Notes: generated by a model from the sequence alone, not told the origin. Shown: positions 26,915 to 37,667, numbered from the stretch's first letter. The stretch is DNA of 64,000 bases from Leuconostoc miyukkimchii (GCF_019656055.1 NZ_BPKY01000006.1:223812-287811), one strand, 5' to 3'. Translations and numbers: made by a program.

Positions 26915-27711
26915 TGTATTAATTCTCTTTCATTTAAATAACCATCAGGTTGAGGCTTTAACTGCGCTTCTAATTCGACTACAAAAGGTAATTCTAGACC
27001 GTTTTGACGTAAGATATCATACTGACTAAATACATCCGATGGTTCACCATCCAAAATAAGTTGCCCATCGTTAATCACCACCACACGATCTGCCAATATT
27101 GCTTCATCCATATCATGAGTAATCGTGATGAGCGTTAATTCTGAACCAAACTTGAGTTTTAGGTTTTGTAGCGTCTTCATAATTGTCGCACGCCCATCCG
27201 GATCAAGCATTGCAGTGGCTTCATCCAAAATAATAATTTTTGGTTGTAACGCCAGTACACTAGCTAAAGCGACACGCTGTTTTTGACCACCAGACAACAT
27301 ATGTGGTTCACGGTCTTTGAAATCTTGCATACCAACAATTGTCAGCGCCTCATCAATCACCTGCGGCATATCAGAGCTAGGCAACTGTTTATTTTCTAAA
27401 CCAAAAGCCACATCATCAGCCACAGTTGCACCGACGAATTGATTATCAGGATTTTGAAATACCATACCTATTTGTTCACGGACATGGTGTACAGTATCAA
27501 TCGACAGTTTTTCGCCGAATACACTGATTTCCCCCGACTCAGATTCAATTAATCCTAAAATTAATTTTGCTAAGGTTGATTTCCCCGAACCATTATGTCC
27601 TACCAATGCAACCCATTGACCAGATTCAATTTCTAGGTTAAAATCATGAAAAAGTGTTTGTTCGCTATCATAATTATATTTTAAATTGTTTATTTTAATC
27701 GCTTGATTCAT
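26890..27711 (-). CDS. ecfA1: ECF transporter ATPase A1
   Basis: 273 residues from the ATG giving MNQAIKINNLKYNYDS, which lies after AAGGG and just downstream of a promoter-like TATGAT. Walker A GHNGSGKST, signature LSGGQKQRVALAS, Walker B IIILDEATAMLD. An open frame extends 49 codons upstream but its sequence is not ABC-like. In many lactic acid bacteria this gene directly follows rplQ; here ndh and a polyprenyl synthase on the other strand lie between. Confidence 0.95.
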   Translation of the reverse strand: MNQAIKINNLKYNYDSEQTLFHDFNLEIESGQWVALVGHNGSGKSTLAKLILGLIESESGEISVFGEKLSIDTVHHVREQIGMVFQNPDNQFVGATVADDVAFGLENKQLPSSDMPQVIDEALTIVGMQDFKDREPHMLSGGQKQRVALASVLALQPKIIILDEATAMLDPDGRATIMKTLQNLKLKFGSELTLITITHDMDEAILADRVVVINDGQLILDGEPSDVFSQYDILRQNGLELPFVVELEAQLKPQPDGYLNERELIQWLSHLKK

Positions 27712-27772
27712 AACCCTTATTTTATCATAGTTTTTACGTTTTATACTATGTTTCATTATAGGATGTCTAGTT

Positions 27773-27880
27773 TTCACAATAATTATTTCACAAAGACTTC
27801 TTATCATAAACCCTTTTAAAATATGGATAATTGGTCTATAATTAAATAGGTATTTCACAAGAACAATAGATAATTCACAA
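27773..27880 (+). promoter_or_regulatory. ndh promoter flanked by four TTCACAA repeats
   Basis: TATAAT at 27837-27842 with a weak TTTTAA 17 bases upstream. TTCACAA occurs at 27773-27779, 27787-27793, 27854-27860 and 27874-27880, two copies on each side of the promoter. This is the half-site of the NADH-sensing repressor Rex (TTGTGA-N6-TCACAA), although here the copies are direct, not inverted, repeats. Confidence 0.5.
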
Positions 27881-27896
27881 AAGGAAGAAAATAGTC

Positions 27897-29567
27897 ATGG
27901 CAGGAAAAAATATTGTCATTGTTGGCGCTGGTTTTGGTGGTGTTTTTGCAGCCAAAACTTTGTCCAAGAAGTTAAAATCACACAAAGAATATAATATCAT
28001 TTTGATTGATAAGCATTCTTACTTCACGTACATGACTGAACTACACGAAGTCGCATCACAGCGTGTAGCACCTAAGCACGTCCAAGAAGATCTAGAACAT
28101 CTCTTTTATCAAGATAAAAATGTTAAGTTATTGACTGCTGAAGTTAATGGGATTGATAAAGAAGCTAAAATTGTCAAAACAACACATGGCGATATTGACT
28201 ATGAAAAGTTGATTCTAGCAGTCGGCGGACAGTCTAATGATTTTGGTACACCGGGTGTTAAGGAACATGGATTCGAATTATGGTCAATGGAAGAATCCTT
28301 ACAAATTCGCAATCATATTGAAAATATTATTGGTCAAGGTGCTGCCGAACTTGATCCTGCCAAACGTGAGCAACTCTTAACAATTGCTGTTGTGGGTTCT
28401 GGTTTCACAGGTGCTGAATTAATGGGTGAGTTTATTGAACAACGCAAAGTGCTAGCCCAGACTTACAAGTTGGATGAAAAAGAAATAAAACTTGTTTTGT
28501 TAGAAGCAGCACCATCAATTTTAAATATGCTAAAAGACCGTAATTTGGCCGATAAAGCCTTTAAATATATGGCCAATAATGGCGTTGAAATCCGTCTAAG
28601 TGCTATGGTAACCGGCGTCGACGAAAATGGTGTTATCTTTAAAGATGGTACAACACTACCAACTAAATCTTTAATTTGGACTGCCGGTGTTAAAGCAAAA
28701 TCATTTATTTCCGACTGGGGATTTAAATATGGACGTGGTGGTCGTATTGAATCAGATGACTTCATGCACGCTACCTTAGAAAATGATGAACCTGCAAAAG
28801 ATATTTATGTTGCGGGTGACACGCTATCATACGTTGACGAAAAAACTGGCCCCGTTCCTCAAACCGTAGAAGGTGCTGAAAGTGCAGCTCGAGCAGCAGC
28901 ACACAATATTCTAGCAGATCTTGGTTTTGGTAAGAAACAAACGTTCGCCGAGTCGGTTAAATATCACGGCTTTGCTGTTTCTATTGGTTCTCAATACACT
29001 GTTGCTAGTTTAATGGGGTTGAACTTTTCTGGATTCTTCGCAAGTATTGCAAAACATGGTATTAACCTCTTCTTTTATTCACAAATTCGTTCAATGTATT
29101 CAATATTTCATTATATGCTTGACGAATTTTTCCGTACAGAAAATGGACGCAATCCATTTAAGGGCTCAATTTCCCGCTTAGGTAACGTCCTATGGTCTAC
29201 ACCATTACGTATCTTCCTTGGACTGTTCTGGATTCTAGCAGCATTAGGTAACATCGGTAGCTTAAACAGCTTGTTTTGGCAACAGGATCTTGTTAGCTTC
29301 ATCGAAATCATTACAGGTGCAGGTATTTTAATTGGGTTACTAACTTGGCCCTTAGCAGTTGTTTCAATAATTTTGACAGTTGTATCTTGGTCCGTTAATG
29401 GTTTTGACATAACTCACTTATTCTTAATCTTTTCAAGTATTGCTGTTATGAATGGCTCTGGACGTGGCATTGGCTTAGATTTCTACGTAGTCCCACTTCT
29501 ACAAAAGATTTTTGGTGGCCTATGGTATGGTAAAGCAAAATCTGTGTACGATGAATTAGATAAATAA
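27897..29567 (+). CDS. ndh: Type II NADH dehydrogenase with C-terminal DoxX-like membrane domain
   Basis: 556 residues. FAD-binding GAGFGG at 10-15, NAD-binding GSGFTGAELMGE (about 164-175), and the third motif VAGDTL (about 303). The catalytic part (about 1-400) equals a whole classic NDH-2, which passes electrons from NADH to menaquinone without pumping protons. An additional region of about 130 residues (420-545) has four hydrophobic helices resembling DoxX-type membrane proteins. AGGAAG precedes the ATG. Next to a polyprenyl diphosphate synthase, which suits a respiratory role when haem and menaquinone are available. Confidence 0.92.
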   Translation: MAGKNIVIVGAGFGGVFAAKTLSKKLKSHKEYNIILIDKHSYFTYMTELHEVASQRVAPKHVQEDLEHLFYQDKNVKLLTAEVNGIDKEAKIVKTTHGDIDYEKLILAVGGQSNDFGTPGVKEHGFELWSMEESLQIRNHIENIIGQGAAELDPAKREQLLTIAVVGSGFTGAELMGEFIEQRKVLAQTYKLDEKEIKLVLLEAAPSILNMLKDRNLADKAFKYMANNGVEIRLSAMVTGVDENGVIFKDGTTLPTKSLIWTAGVKAKSFISDWGFKYGRGGRIESDDFMHATLENDEPAKDIYVAGDTLSYVDEKTGPVPQTVEGAESAARAAAHNILADLGFGKKQTFAESVKYHGFAVSIGSQYTVASLMGLNFSGFFASIAKHGINLFFYSQIRSMYSIFHYMLDEFFRTENGRNPFKGSISRLGNVLWSTPLRIFLGLFWILAALGNIGSLNSLFWQQDLVSFIEIITGAGILIGLLTWPLAVVSIILTVVSWSVNGFDITHLFLIFSSIAVMNGSGRGIGLDFYVVPLLQKIFGGLWYGKAKSVYDELDK

Positions 29568-29591
29568 GTTATAATAATAAGGTGTTGAGAT

Positions 29592-29619
29592 TTGTTTTCT
29601 CACACTTTGTACATAATAT
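29592..29619 (+). promoter_or_regulatory. Promoter of the polyprenyl synthase gene
   Basis: TTGTTT (29592-29597), 16-base spacer, TAATAT (29614-29619). A perfect inverted repeat GTATAC-TTGT-GTATAC follows at about 29622-29637, at the expected transcription start. Confidence 0.5.
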
Positions 29620-29661
29620 ACGTATACTTGTGTATACATGAGAGAAGTAGAGAAAATTGAT

Positions 29662-30660
29662 ATGGCAACGCCTACATTACCTAAAATTTGGGAAACATTT
29701 CCTGAACTATCAGAACCCCTTAACGCCATCCTGACTGAAATGTCTGCAAGTTGGCACATTGGCTTTAAAGAGATTGACGACGCCATTCGTTCACAATTAA
29801 ATTCTGGTAAGCTTATACGACCTGCATTAACACTGATTTTCTCACAACTATCTGATCAGGCTTACAATAAAAGTGCTATATCTCTTGGTGCCAGTGTTGA
29901 ATTGTTACACTTAGCAACGTTGATTCATGATGACGTCATTGACGAATCAAAACTTAGACGTGGTCACGAAAGTATTCAGAGCCAATTTGGTAAAGATACT
30001 GCTGTATACGCTGGTGATTATCTACTTACAGGCATGTTTTCCTTATTGGAGCGTGCCAACAAAACCTCAGCAAATAAGTTATCTTTAACAGCTTTACAAG
30101 AAATTTTGTTTGGTGAATTGGTCCAAAAACAAAATCGTTACAACAGTGATACGACATTTTCAACATATTTTTCACAAATTAAAGGAAAAACTGCTGCACT
30201 CTTTAAATTAAGTGCGACGTTTGGTCTAGTCAGTGGTACGGAATATGATGACGAGCTGTTAAAAATAGTTAGTCAAATTGGGGAAGAAATCGGTATCACA
30301 TTCCAACTCCTAGACGATTATCTAGACTTTGAATCTGTTACAGAAAATCTTGCATTAGGTAAACCGATTGGCCAAGATATTCGAAATGGCATTTACACCG
30401 CACCAATTTTATTTGCACTAGCAGATGAGAATGTGAACCAGACTGTTAAATCGTTACTCTTTAAGCGCGACGATATTTCTGATCAAGAAATGGTATTATT
30501 GCATGATTTGATTGCGAACAGTGATGCCATGTCTAAATTAGAATCACTACTAACAGAATATAGTGAATCTCTAGTTAGCCTGATTGCTTCACTACCAGAT
30601 AATCGTATGCAAGATCAACTAAATCAACTTAGCCAAATATTATTAAACAGACATAATTAA
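29662..30660 (+). CDS. Long-chain polyprenyl diphosphate synthase
   Basis: 332 residues. First Asp-rich motif DDVIDE (after LIHDD) and second motif DDYLDF are present with the long-chain type spacing. Makes the prenyl tail of menaquinone (heptaprenyl to nonaprenyl class; chain length not readable). The start is the second ATG after AGAG; another ATG eight codons upstream lies only about 12 bases from the predicted transcription start. Downstream of ndh, supporting a quinone role. Confidence 0.88.
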   Translation: MATPTLPKIWETFPELSEPLNAILTEMSASWHIGFKEIDDAIRSQLNSGKLIRPALTLIFSQLSDQAYNKSAISLGASVELLHLATLIHDDVIDESKLRRGHESIQSQFGKDTAVYAGDYLLTGMFSLLERANKTSANKLSLTALQEILFGELVQKQNRYNSDTTFSTYFSQIKGKTAALFKLSATFGLVSGTEYDDELLKIVSQIGEEIGITFQLLDDYLDFESVTENLALGKPIGQDIRNGIYTAPILFALADENVNQTVKSLLFKRDDISDQEMVLLHDLIANSDAMSKLESLLTEYSESLVSLIASLPDNRMQDQLNQLSQILLNRHN

Positions 30661-30700
30661 AAAAGTCCTTGAAAGATTTTCACTTTCAAGGACTTTTTTA
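30659..30700. terminator. Bidirectional terminator, polyprenyl synthase / rplQ
   Basis: AAAAGTCCTTGAAAG paired with CTTTCAAGGACTTTT, seven-base loop, T-runs on both strands. Ends the whole alpha operon on minus. Confidence 0.92.
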
Positions 30701-30719
30701 TGTTGGCTATAATAGATAA

Positions 30720-31103
30720 TTAATCAACAAGTTCCAAGATGACCAATTGAGCGGCGTCGCCACGACGTTGGACAGTCTTGAGAATTCGTGTATAACCACC
30801 ATTACGTTCGGCGAAACGAGGTGTAACATCATCAAACAACTTTTGTAAAGCTGATTGCACTTTAACATTGTCGCCTTCTTCAATAACATCTGCAACTTCG
30901 TTACGAACAAAGGCAGCAGCTTGACGGCGAGCCGCCAAGTCACCACGCTTACCTAATGTAATCATCTTATCAGTGGTCTTACGAACTTCTTTAGCGCGAG
31001 CTTCAGTAGTTGTAATACGACCATTGATCAAAAGATCTGTAGTCAAATCACGTAACATAGCTTTACGTTGTGAAGATGTACGACCTAATTTACGATATGG
31101 CAT
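30720..31103 (-). CDS. rplQ: 50S ribosomal protein L17
   Basis: 127 residues. [20 protein letters not shown] and [12 protein letters not shown] are diagnostic. Last gene of the S10-spc-alpha cluster, 37 bases after rpoA. Confidence 0.98.
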   Translation of the reverse strand: MPYRKLGRTSSQRKAMLRDLTTDLLINGRITTTEARAKEVRKTTDKMITLGKRGDLAARRQAAAFVRNEVADVIEEGDNVKVQSALQKLFDDVTPRFAERNGGYTRILKTVQRRGDAAQLVILELVD

Positions 31104-31140
31104 TGGTGAATCCTCCTTTATATTATTTTAAAGACATGTG

Positions 31141-32085
31141 TTAATCTTCCTTACGAAATCCTAGGCCCATTTCAGTAAGCTTTTCTTGGATTTCATCAAG
31201 TGATTTCCGACCGAGATTTCGCACCTTCATCATGTCGGCTTCAGTGCGATCTGTCAACTCCACAATGGTGTTGATACCGGCCCGTTTGAGACAATTATAA
31301 GAACGAACTGACAAATCTAAATCTTCAATTGGTGCAGAATCTGAAGCACTAATGGCAACAGGTTCAGCTTCGACCATAACATTGGCTTCAGCTGCCACTG
31401 GAGAAATATCCATGAACAAGTTTAAATGTTCAGCAAGGATCTTAGAACCCAAGCTTAGTGCATCACTAGGCTTAATTGAACCATTAGTCCAAACATCAAA
31501 AGTGAGCTTATCATAGTCATCACGCGAACCAACACGTGTATTTTCAACGTGATAGTTCACACGTTCGATAGGTGTGTAAATAGAATCAACTGCTAAAACA
31601 CCTATAGGCATCTCATCACGCAATTGCTTATTTTCATCAGCTGAGGAATAACCTCTACCTTTAACTGCCGTGACTGTCATATGCAAAGACTTACCTGCTG
31701 CCACAGAAGCGATATGCAATTCAGGATTCAAAACTTCAACGTCAGCTCCTGCTTGCAAATCTGCAGCAGTAACCTCAGCTGGTCCTTGAATATCAACTTC
31801 AAGGCTACGCTCATCCTCCGAATCAATCGCCAACACAACCTTCTTAAGATTCAAGATGATTTGTGTGACATCTTCGACAACACCATCCACAGTCGAAAAC
31901 TCGTGGACAACACCATCAATTTGTACCGTATTCACGGCCGCACCTGGAAGCGATGACAATAAGATACGACGTAAAGAATTTCCTAACGTTGTACCGTATC
32001 CACGCTCAAGAGGCTCTATGACAAATTTGCCATAGCGGGCGCCCTCTTCGATGTTATGAATATTTGGCTTTTCAAATTCAATCAT
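31141..32085 (-). CDS. rpoA: DNA-directed RNA polymerase subunit alpha
   Basis: 314 residues. N-terminal dimerisation domain (1-228, with [14 protein letters not shown]) and C-terminal DNA/activator-binding domain (about 245-314, [14 protein letters not shown]). It holds a single Cys, in the CTD motif. Co-transcribed with ribosomal genes as usual. Confidence 0.99.
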   Translation of the reverse strand: MIEFEKPNIHNIEEGARYGKFVIEPLERGYGTTLGNSLRRILLSSLPGAAVNTVQIDGVVHEFSTVDGVVEDVTQIILNLKKVVLAIDSEDERSLEVDIQGPAEVTAADLQAGADVEVLNPELHIASVAAGKSLHMTVTAVKGRGYSSADENKQLRDEMPIGVLAVDSIYTPIERVNYHVENTRVGSRDDYDKLTFDVWTNGSIKPSDALSLGSKILAEHLNLFMDISPVAAEANVMVEAEPVAISASDSAPIEDLDLSVRSYNCLKRAGINTIVELTDRTEADMMKVRNLGRKSLDEIQEKLTEMGLGFRKED

Positions 32086-32131
32086 CTGTAATTCTTACCC
32101 CTTCTTTCAAAGCAAGAGCAATGAAAATCAA

Positions 32132-32518
32132 TTAAACACGACGACGCTTTGGTGGGCGTGATCCGTTGTGGGGAACTGGAGTAACATCTTTAATAGATGT
32201 TACTTCCAAGCCAGCAGCTGCCAAAGCACGAATAGCTGATTCACGACCAGAACCTGGTCCCTTAACAGTAACCGCAACAGTACTCATGTTCATTTCCATG
32301 GCACCCTTTGCTGCTGCTTCCGCTGCCATTTGAGCAGCGAATGGTGTTGACTTACGACTTCCTTTGAAGCCAAGTGCACCAGCTGATGACCAAGCAACTG
32401 CGTTACCCTGCACATCAGTAATCATGACGATAGTGTTGTTGAATGTTGAGTGAATGTGAGCCACACCAGCTTCAATATTCTTTTTCACACGACGCTTACG
32501 CGTTGTACGACCTGCCAT
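32132..32518 (-). CDS. rpsK: 30S ribosomal protein S11
   Basis: 128 residues. [18 protein letters not shown] and the C-terminal PPKRRRV are intact. The near-universal [11 protein letters not shown] motif reads [11 protein letters not shown] here, one of several conserved Cys losses in the window. About 130 bases with two small hairpins separate it from rpsM. Confidence 0.98.
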   Translation of the reverse strand: MAGRTTRKRRVKKNIEAGVAHIHSTFNNTIVMITDVQGNAVAWSSAGALGFKGSRKSTPFAAQMAAEAAAKGAMEMNMSTVAVTVKGPGSGRESAIRALAAAGLEVTSIKDVTPVPHNGSRPPKRRRV

Positions 32519-32648
32519 AATGTTTGCCTCCTTTTCAATACTTTTTGTATAATTTCTCGGGCTAATTTCTTAACCAACAATACGCAACTGTGGTTGCGAT
32601 AATCATGTGCCGTATCGATGAGGATACAACAGAAAAAAATAATATTAA

Positions 32649-33020
32649 TTACTTTTTTCTACCAGCAATTGCCTTAGCTGGGCCTTTACGTGTACGAGCG
32701 TTGTTCTTCGTGTTTTGTCCACGAACGGGCAACCCCTTACGATGACGAATGCCACGGTATGAAGCGATTTCTTGCAAACTTTTGATATCTAATGATACCT
32801 TACGACGCAAGTCACCTTCAAGCTGCAAGTTTAATGTGTCGACTGTTGCGCGGATGGCGTCTTCTTGATCTGCAGAGAGATCACGAACACGGACATCCTC
32901 TGAAACACCAGCTTCAGCTAAAACTTTTTGTGCAGTAGTATTACCGATTCCGTAGATGTAAGTTAAGCCAATGACAATACGCTTGTCACGTGGCAAATCA
33001 ATACCTGCTATACGAGCCAT
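32649..33020 (-). CDS. rpsM: 30S ribosomal protein S13
   Basis: 123 residues. [15 protein letters not shown] and [14 protein letters not shown] with a basic tail. Sits at the head of the small subunit, contacting the P-site tRNA. Confidence 0.98.
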   Translation of the reverse strand: MARIAGIDLPRDKRIVIGLTYIYGIGNTTAQKVLAEAGVSEDVRVRDLSADQEDAIRATVDTLNLQLEGDLRRKVSLDIKSLQEIASYRGIRHRKGLPVRGQNTKNNARTRKGPAKAIAGRKK

Positions 33021-33097
33021 AACAATTTACCTCCTAATTAGTATTTTGAAAACGACAATTATGTCTATTTACAATAATTTTTAATTAATACTGAAAA

Positions 33098-33217
33098 TTA
33101 CTTTCCAGCGCGTTGCTTGTGCTTAGGGTTAGCTGAGCATATGATCATTGTGCGACCATTCCGCTTGATAACGCGGCAAGCATCACACATCTTTTTAACT
33201 GATGGGCGTACTTTCAT
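33098..33217 (-). CDS. rpmJ: 50S ribosomal protein L36
   Basis: 39 residues, [19 protein letters not shown] at the start. This is the zinc-binding (C+) form: C11, C14, C27 and H33 are all kept, in contrast to other zinc sites lost in this window. Located between infA and rpsM as usual. Confidence 0.97.
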   Translation of the reverse strand: MKVRPSVKKMCDACRVIKRNGRTMIICSANPKHKQRAGK

Positions 33218-33262
33218 AATCTATTCCTCCTATTCGGTTAACTGATTATTCCAAATCACTTC

Positions 33263-33478
33263 TTAACGGAAACGATAAGTAATACGACCTTTTGTTAAGT
33301 CGTACGGTGACATTTCGACTGTGACACGATCACCTGGCAGTATACGAATAAAATTCTTACGAATTTTTCCAGACACATGCGCTAAGATAACCGCACCATT
33401 TTCTAATTCTACTTGGAACATCGCATTTGGTAAAGTTTCTTTTACTTTACCTTCAATTTCGATGACATCGTTGGCCAT
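33263..33478 (-). CDS. infA: Translation initiation factor IF-1
   Basis: 71 residues, an S1-type OB fold. [17 protein letters not shown] and the C-terminal [12 protein letters not shown] are diagnostic. It has its own promoter after adk. Confidence 0.98.
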   Translation of the reverse strand: MANDVIEIEGKVKETLPNAMFQVELENGAVILAHVSGKIRKNFIRILPGDRVTVEMSPYDLTKGRITYRFR

Positions 33479-33537
33479 GCACTTAACCTCCTGTGCTAAT
33501 AATGTTCAACATTGTTGATAAGTGCTTAACCTATCAA

Positions 33538-33566
33538 ATTATACCAGATATACTGGTACTTCTCAA
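33538..33566 (-). promoter_or_regulatory. Internal promoter for infA-rpmJ-rpsM-rpsK-rpoA-rplQ
   Basis: TTGAGA (33561-33566), 17-base spacer ending TGG, TATAAT (33538-33543): an extended, near-consensus promoter inside the cluster. It allows the alpha-operon part to be expressed apart from the spc part. Confidence 0.75.
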
Positions 33567-33584
33567 TGTAATTTTGAAAACTTT

Positions 33585-34148
33585 TTATAAGTTATCCAAA
33601 ACGTCTCTTACATCATGATACACCTCAGCTAGTTCACGACCACCATCGATTGTGTTCAAGACACCTGCTTTATCATAGTAATCTACTAAAGGCAGGTTTG
33701 CTTTTTTATTGACCTCTAAACGATTATCAATAACTTCGGGTGTATCATCTGCACGTCCGCGTCCTAAGAGACGTTCGCGCAACAATGAATCAGAAACTTT
33801 AAAGTAAAGTGTTGCTGAGATTGATTTACCATTCTCAGTTAAATAATTATCTAAAAATTCAGCTTGTGCTTCATTACGAGGATAACCATCTAACATGAAT
33901 CCATCCTTTTCAACATCCGCTTGACTTAATCGATCCGCAACCATCGCATTTGTAATTTCGTCAGGAACTAGGTCTCCAGCATCCATGTACTCACGTGCTT
34001 TTTTACCTAGATCCGTATTATTTGTTAGATTAGCTCGGAAAATATCTCCAGTTGAAATATGTACCGTTGCATAATCTTTAACAATAAAATCTGCCTGAGT
34101 GCCTTTACCAGCACCTGGCAAACCCAACAAAATTAAATTTTTAGCCAT
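33585..34148 (-). CDS. adk: Adenylate kinase, short-LID form
   Basis: 187 residues against about 215 for the usual Firmicute enzyme. P-loop [10 protein letters not shown] (8-17), NMP-binding [15 protein letters not shown]. The LID is reduced to a short loop ([16 protein letters not shown]), so the Cys4 zinc module found in Bacillus Adk is absent. Catalyses ATP + AMP to 2 ADP. Its start overlaps the secY stop by eight bases. Confidence 0.97.
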   Translation of the reverse strand: MAKNLILLGLPGAGKGTQADFIVKDYATVHISTGDIFRANLTNNTDLGKKAREYMDAGDLVPDEITNAMVADRLSQADVEKDGFMLDGYPRNEAQAEFLDNYLTENGKSISATLYFKVSDSLLRERLLGRGRADDTPEVIDNRLEVNKKANLPLVDYYDKAGVLNTIDGGRELAEVYHDVRDVLDNL

Positions 34149-35475
34149 TAGTTGCCTCCCGAACTTTTAACTGATCTTTTGTGATAAACCCAATATAGTT
34201 TTTCTTTTGCATTAAACCATCAATTTGTCGAATCAAATCTAATGCAACACCTATTGCAATAAGTAAGCTTGTACCACCAAGACCAATTTTTTCATTTAAT
34301 CCCCAAATATCTGATGCGACAAGTGGAACCAATGCCACAAAACCTAAAAATATTGAACCAACAAAGCTCAAATTTAATAGTAATTGTGAGACAAATGATT
34401 TCGTTTCATCACCTGGACGAACACCTACAATATATGCGCCCTGTTTTTGCAAGTTTTCTGAAAGTTTTTCAGGATTAACTTGCACAAATGCATAAAAATA
34501 GGTGAATACAATAATTAGAACAGTATATAAGATTGCTCCAGGTAATGTTGTCATATTAAATATTTGTTGCATTATTTGATACCACGATGCTGATGCATAT
34601 TTTTCTTGAAATGCGATCATAATTGTTTGTGGTGTACTGATGAATGATGAAGCAAAAATTACTGGAATAACACCTGAAACGTTAACTTTCAAAGGTAAAT
34701 ACGCTTCACTACCATAAGAAGTTGCAGATCGCGTGTATTGCATTTGCAGTCGACGTGTCGCTTCGTAGAACCATGTTGTAATAGCAATAACCAAAATCAT
34801 TGCTATTATCAACACAACCATGAAGACGATACCATTTGTCAGGTCAGTTGACCCAGCTTGCAAAATATTTTCCTTGAAAATTTCGTAAAGACCTTCAGGC
34901 GTTTGCGCAATGATTCCAGCAAAAATAATCATAGAAACACCGTTTCCAAGACCTTTTTCCGTAATCATTTCGCCTAACCACATTGCAAAAAATGTTCCAA
35001 TTGTCATAACCGATCCGATTACAACAAAGGACATAACATTGTTTGTTTGACTAACTAGTCCATAAGCAGAAAGTGAATTAAATCCTGCTGTAATACCAAC
35101 AGATTGAACAAAAGCAAGCACAAGTGTTAACCAACGTGTAGCGTTGTTCAACTTTCGCCGTCCAACTTCTCCTTGCTTACTCCATTCAACAAAGCGAGGC
35201 ACGATATCTAATTGCAAAAGTTGCACAACAATCTGTGCCGTCACGTATGGTGAAACACCCATTGCAAACAATGAGTAGTTCATCAAGCCTCCACCAGAAA
35301 AGATATTTAAAATATTCATCAATCCTGAGTTAGCCATATTCGCCATCGCCGATGGATTAACACCAGGCACAGTAATGTGTGTACCAATTCTGTAAATAAA
35401 TAAAATCAGAAGTGTCCAACCCATCTTTGTACGAATATCTTTTTCACGTACTGCATTAAATAACGTGCGTAGCAT
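34141..35475 (-). CDS. secY: Protein translocase subunit SecY
   Basis: 444 residues with ten membrane helices, the channel of the Sec translocon. The sequence after helix 2 ([23 protein letters not shown] begins here) and the loop [22 protein letters not shown] are family signatures. Starts directly at the rplO stop and overlaps adk. Confidence 0.98.
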   Translation of the reverse strand: MLRTLFNAVREKDIRTKMGWTLLILFIYRIGTHITVPGVNPSAMANMANSGLMNILNIFSGGGLMNYSLFAMGVSPYVTAQIVVQLLQLDIVPRFVEWSKQGEVGRRKLNNATRWLTLVLAFVQSVGITAGFNSLSAYGLVSQTNNVMSFVVIGSVMTIGTFFAMWLGEMITEKGLGNGVSMIIFAGIIAQTPEGLYEIFKENILQAGSTDLTNGIVFMVVLIIAMILVIAITTWFYEATRRLQMQYTRSATSYGSEAYLPLKVNVSGVIPVIFASSFISTPQTIMIAFQEKYASASWYQIMQQIFNMTTLPGAILYTVLIIVFTYFYAFVQVNPEKLSENLQKQGAYIVGVRPGDETKSFVSQLLLNLSFVGSIFLGFVALVPLVASDIWGLNEKIGLGGTSLLIAIGVALDLIRQIDGLMQKKNYIGFITKDQLKVREATNG

Positions 35476-35909
35476 TAAATCACCTCAGTTGATCCACCGG
35501 CTTGTTCAATAGCAACTTTCGCTGCTTCTGAGAACTTATGAGCCTTAACAGTCAACTTCTTTTCAAGTTGACCGACAGCCAAGATTTTTATTCCTGATTT
35601 TTGATTTTTAACAATCCCGTTTTCAATCAAAAGTGCTGGTGTGATTTCTGTACCATCTGCAAAAGTGTTTAACTTTTCTAAGTTAACTACTGCAAATTCC
35701 TTGCGTGAAATATTAGTAAATCCACGTTTTGGAATACGACGATACAAAGGCATTTGACCACCTTCAAATCCTAAACGTACTTTGCCACGGGCTTTTTGTC
35801 CCTTTTGACCACGTCCGGATGTTTTACCGTTTCCTGATGATGTACCACGACCAACACGGTTACGCAATTTGCGTGAACCTTCTGCAGGTTGTAATTCGTT
35901 CAAGTTCAT
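35475..35909 (-). CDS. rplO: 50S ribosomal protein L15
   Basis: 144 residues. The Gly/Lys-rich N-terminus ([20 protein letters not shown]) and the RIPKRGFTN motif are typical. Its stop touches the secY start codon. Confidence 0.98.
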   Translation of the reverse strand: MNLNELQPAEGSRKLRNRVGRGTSSGNGKTSGRGQKGQKARGKVRLGFEGGQMPLYRRIPKRGFTNISRKEFAVVNLEKLNTFADGTEITPALLIENGIVKNQKSGIKILAVGQLEKKLTVKAHKFSEAAKVAIEQAGGSTEVI

Positions 35910-35937
35910 CTTTCGGTACCTCCTATTTTAATAGTTA

Positions 35938-36120
35938 TTACTTTACTTCTTCAACGCTTACCAAATGTGCAATATGGAAAATTGCGCCACGGGTAGCTTC
36001 GTTATTAGGCTTCACCACTGAGCTAGACACACGGCCAAGTCCAAGAGACTTAACAATCGTGCGTTGCTTAGGTAAGCGATGAGCCGCACTCTTAATCAAA
36101 GTGATTTTCAAATCAGCCAT
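35938..36120 (-). CDS. rpmD: 50S ribosomal protein L30
   Basis: 60 residues. [20 protein letters not shown] and [10 protein letters not shown] identify it. Between rpsE and rplO as usual. Confidence 0.97.
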   Translation of the reverse strand: MADLKITLIKSAAHRLPKQRTIVKSLGLGRVSSSVVKPNNEATRGAIFHIAHLVSVEEVK

Positions 36121-36131
36121 TTTATCGCTCC

Positions 36132-36638
36132 TTATTCAGCCAAGTGTTCCAAAGAAACACCACGTAAAGCTGCTACTTGTTCTGCATCCTTTAAGCTTGT
36201 TAAAGCATCAAAAGTTGCACGCACAACGTTAACTGGTGTAGCTGAGCCAAGTGACTTAGCAGTCACATCGCTGATACCTGCTAGTTCCATAACAGAACGT
36301 GCAGCACCACCGGCAGCAACACCAGAACCTTCTTCGGCTGGCTTAATCAAAATTTTACCGCCACCCCATACGCCAAGGACGTCGTGAGGAATAGTTGTAG
36401 AAACTGTAGGAACAGTAATCAACTTACGCTTAGCGTCTTCAATAGCTTTACGGATAGCTTCAGGAACTTCCTGTGCCTTACCAGTACCAAAACCAACATG
36501 CCCTTGTTTGTCACCTACGACAACCAACGCTGCGAAACGCAAACGACGACCACCTTTGACAACCTTTGTGACACGATTAATAGCAACAACGTTTTCTTCT
36601 AATTCACCAAGTGACTTAGGATTAACGAATTCAACCAT
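36132..36638 (-). CDS. rpsE: 30S ribosomal protein S5
   Basis: 168 residues. [21 protein letters not shown] and the Gly-rich [15 protein letters not shown] loop are diagnostic. Helps decoding accuracy together with S4 and S12. Confidence 0.98.
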   Translation of the reverse strand: MVEFVNPKSLGELEENVVAINRVTKVVKGGRRLRFAALVVVGDKQGHVGFGTGKAQEVPEAIRKAIEDAKRKLITVPTVSTTIPHDVLGVWGGGKILIKPAEEGSGVAAGGAARSVMELAGISDVTAKSLGSATPVNVVRATFDALTSLKDAEQVAALRGVSLEHLAE

Positions 36639-36657
36639 TTTTATATTCCTCCTTCCC

Positions 36658-37011
36658 TTAGAACTTCAAGCCGTTTTCACGGGCTGACTCTGCTAGTGCT
36701 TGAACACGTCCATGATACAAGTAACCACCACGATCAAAAATTACATCTTCTAATCCTGCAGTCTTACCACGTGTAGCGATCAACTCACCAACTTTAGTAG
36801 CTTGTTCTGTTTTTGTGCCTGATACTTCTGCATCATGGCTTGAGGCACTTGCTAGCGTTACACCCGCTACGTCATCAATTAATTGCGCGTAGATGTTTGC
36901 ATTAGAACGAAATACGTTCAAACGTGGGCGAGCAGCAGTACCAGAGATTTTACCGCGGACGCGCTTATGACGCTTTACACGGAGCTTGTTTTTATCTGGT
37001 TTTGAAATCAT
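36658..37011 (-). CDS. rplR: 50S ribosomal protein L18
   Basis: 117 residues. [18 protein letters not shown] and [17 protein letters not shown] are typical. Binds 5S rRNA. A 95-base gap separates it from rplF. Confidence 0.98.
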   Translation of the reverse strand: MISKPDKNKLRVKRHKRVRGKISGTAARPRLNVFRSNANIYAQLIDDVAGVTLASASSHDAEVSGTKTEQATKVGELIATRGKTAGLEDVIFDRGGYLYHGRVQALAESARENGLKF

Positions 37012-37106
37012 AGCTGTGCTTTCCTTTTCTTATGGCTTATGCCATTTTAAATTTATTATTTATAATGAAACGTAATACTAAATAGTCAAAGAATCTAAGA
37101 TCCTTT

Positions 37107-37643
37107 TTACTTTCCAGTCTTACCTTCCTTACGACGAACGATTTCACCTTCGTAACGAATACCTTTACCTTTATAAGGTTCTGGTGAACGTACGGCACGA
37201 ATTTCGGCTGCTAAATCGCCAACCTTTTGTTTTGAAATACCTGAAATTTTAACAGTCAATGCATCAGGCACTTCAACTGTCAAATCTTGACGGTCTTCAA
37301 AATCAACAGGGTGTGAATAACCAACTGCCAAAGTCAATTTTGATCCAGACTTTGCAGCACGGTAACCAACACCAACTAGCTTCAATGTTTTAGTGAATCC
37401 AGTAGAAACACCTTCAACCATGTTGGCTACGTTTGCACGTGTCGTACCATGCAAAGCTTTTGTCTTGTTGTCATCACTTTCACGTGTGAATGCTACTTCA
37501 GTTCCTTCAACAGTCATTGAAATTTGTGAAGCAATTTCACGTGACAATGTTCCTTTAGGTCCCTTAACAGTAACAATTTTACCTTCTTGAGATACTTCAA
37601 CATCTGCAGGAAGTGTAATTACTTTATTTCCAATACGGCTCAT
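37107..37643 (-). CDS. rplF: 50S ribosomal protein L6
   Basis: 178 residues. [12 protein letters not shown] near the N-terminus and the C-terminal [14 protein letters not shown] motif, which contacts 23S rRNA near the factor-binding site. Confidence 0.98.
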   Translation of the reverse strand: MSRIGNKVITLPADVEVSQEGKIVTVKGPKGTLSREIASQISMTVEGTEVAFTRESDDNKTKALHGTTRANVANMVEGVSTGFTKTLKLVGVGYRAAKSGSKLTLAVGYSHPVDFEDRQDLTVEVPDALTVKISGISKQKVGDLAAEIRAVRSPEPYKGKGIRYEGEIVRRKEGKTGK

Positions 37644-37667
37644 GGTAAGTCTCCTTTCTTAGATATA

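Noticed and set aside
26890..27858. Longer N-terminus for EcfA1
   Set aside because: The 49 extra codons are not ABC-like and lie across the promoter region; the inner ATG fits the family.
32519..32648. Extra promoter between rpsM and rpsK
   Set aside because: TATAC-like elements lack a -35 at a proper distance; only two small hairpins (GTATC/GATAC and CGCAAC/GTTGCG) are visible.
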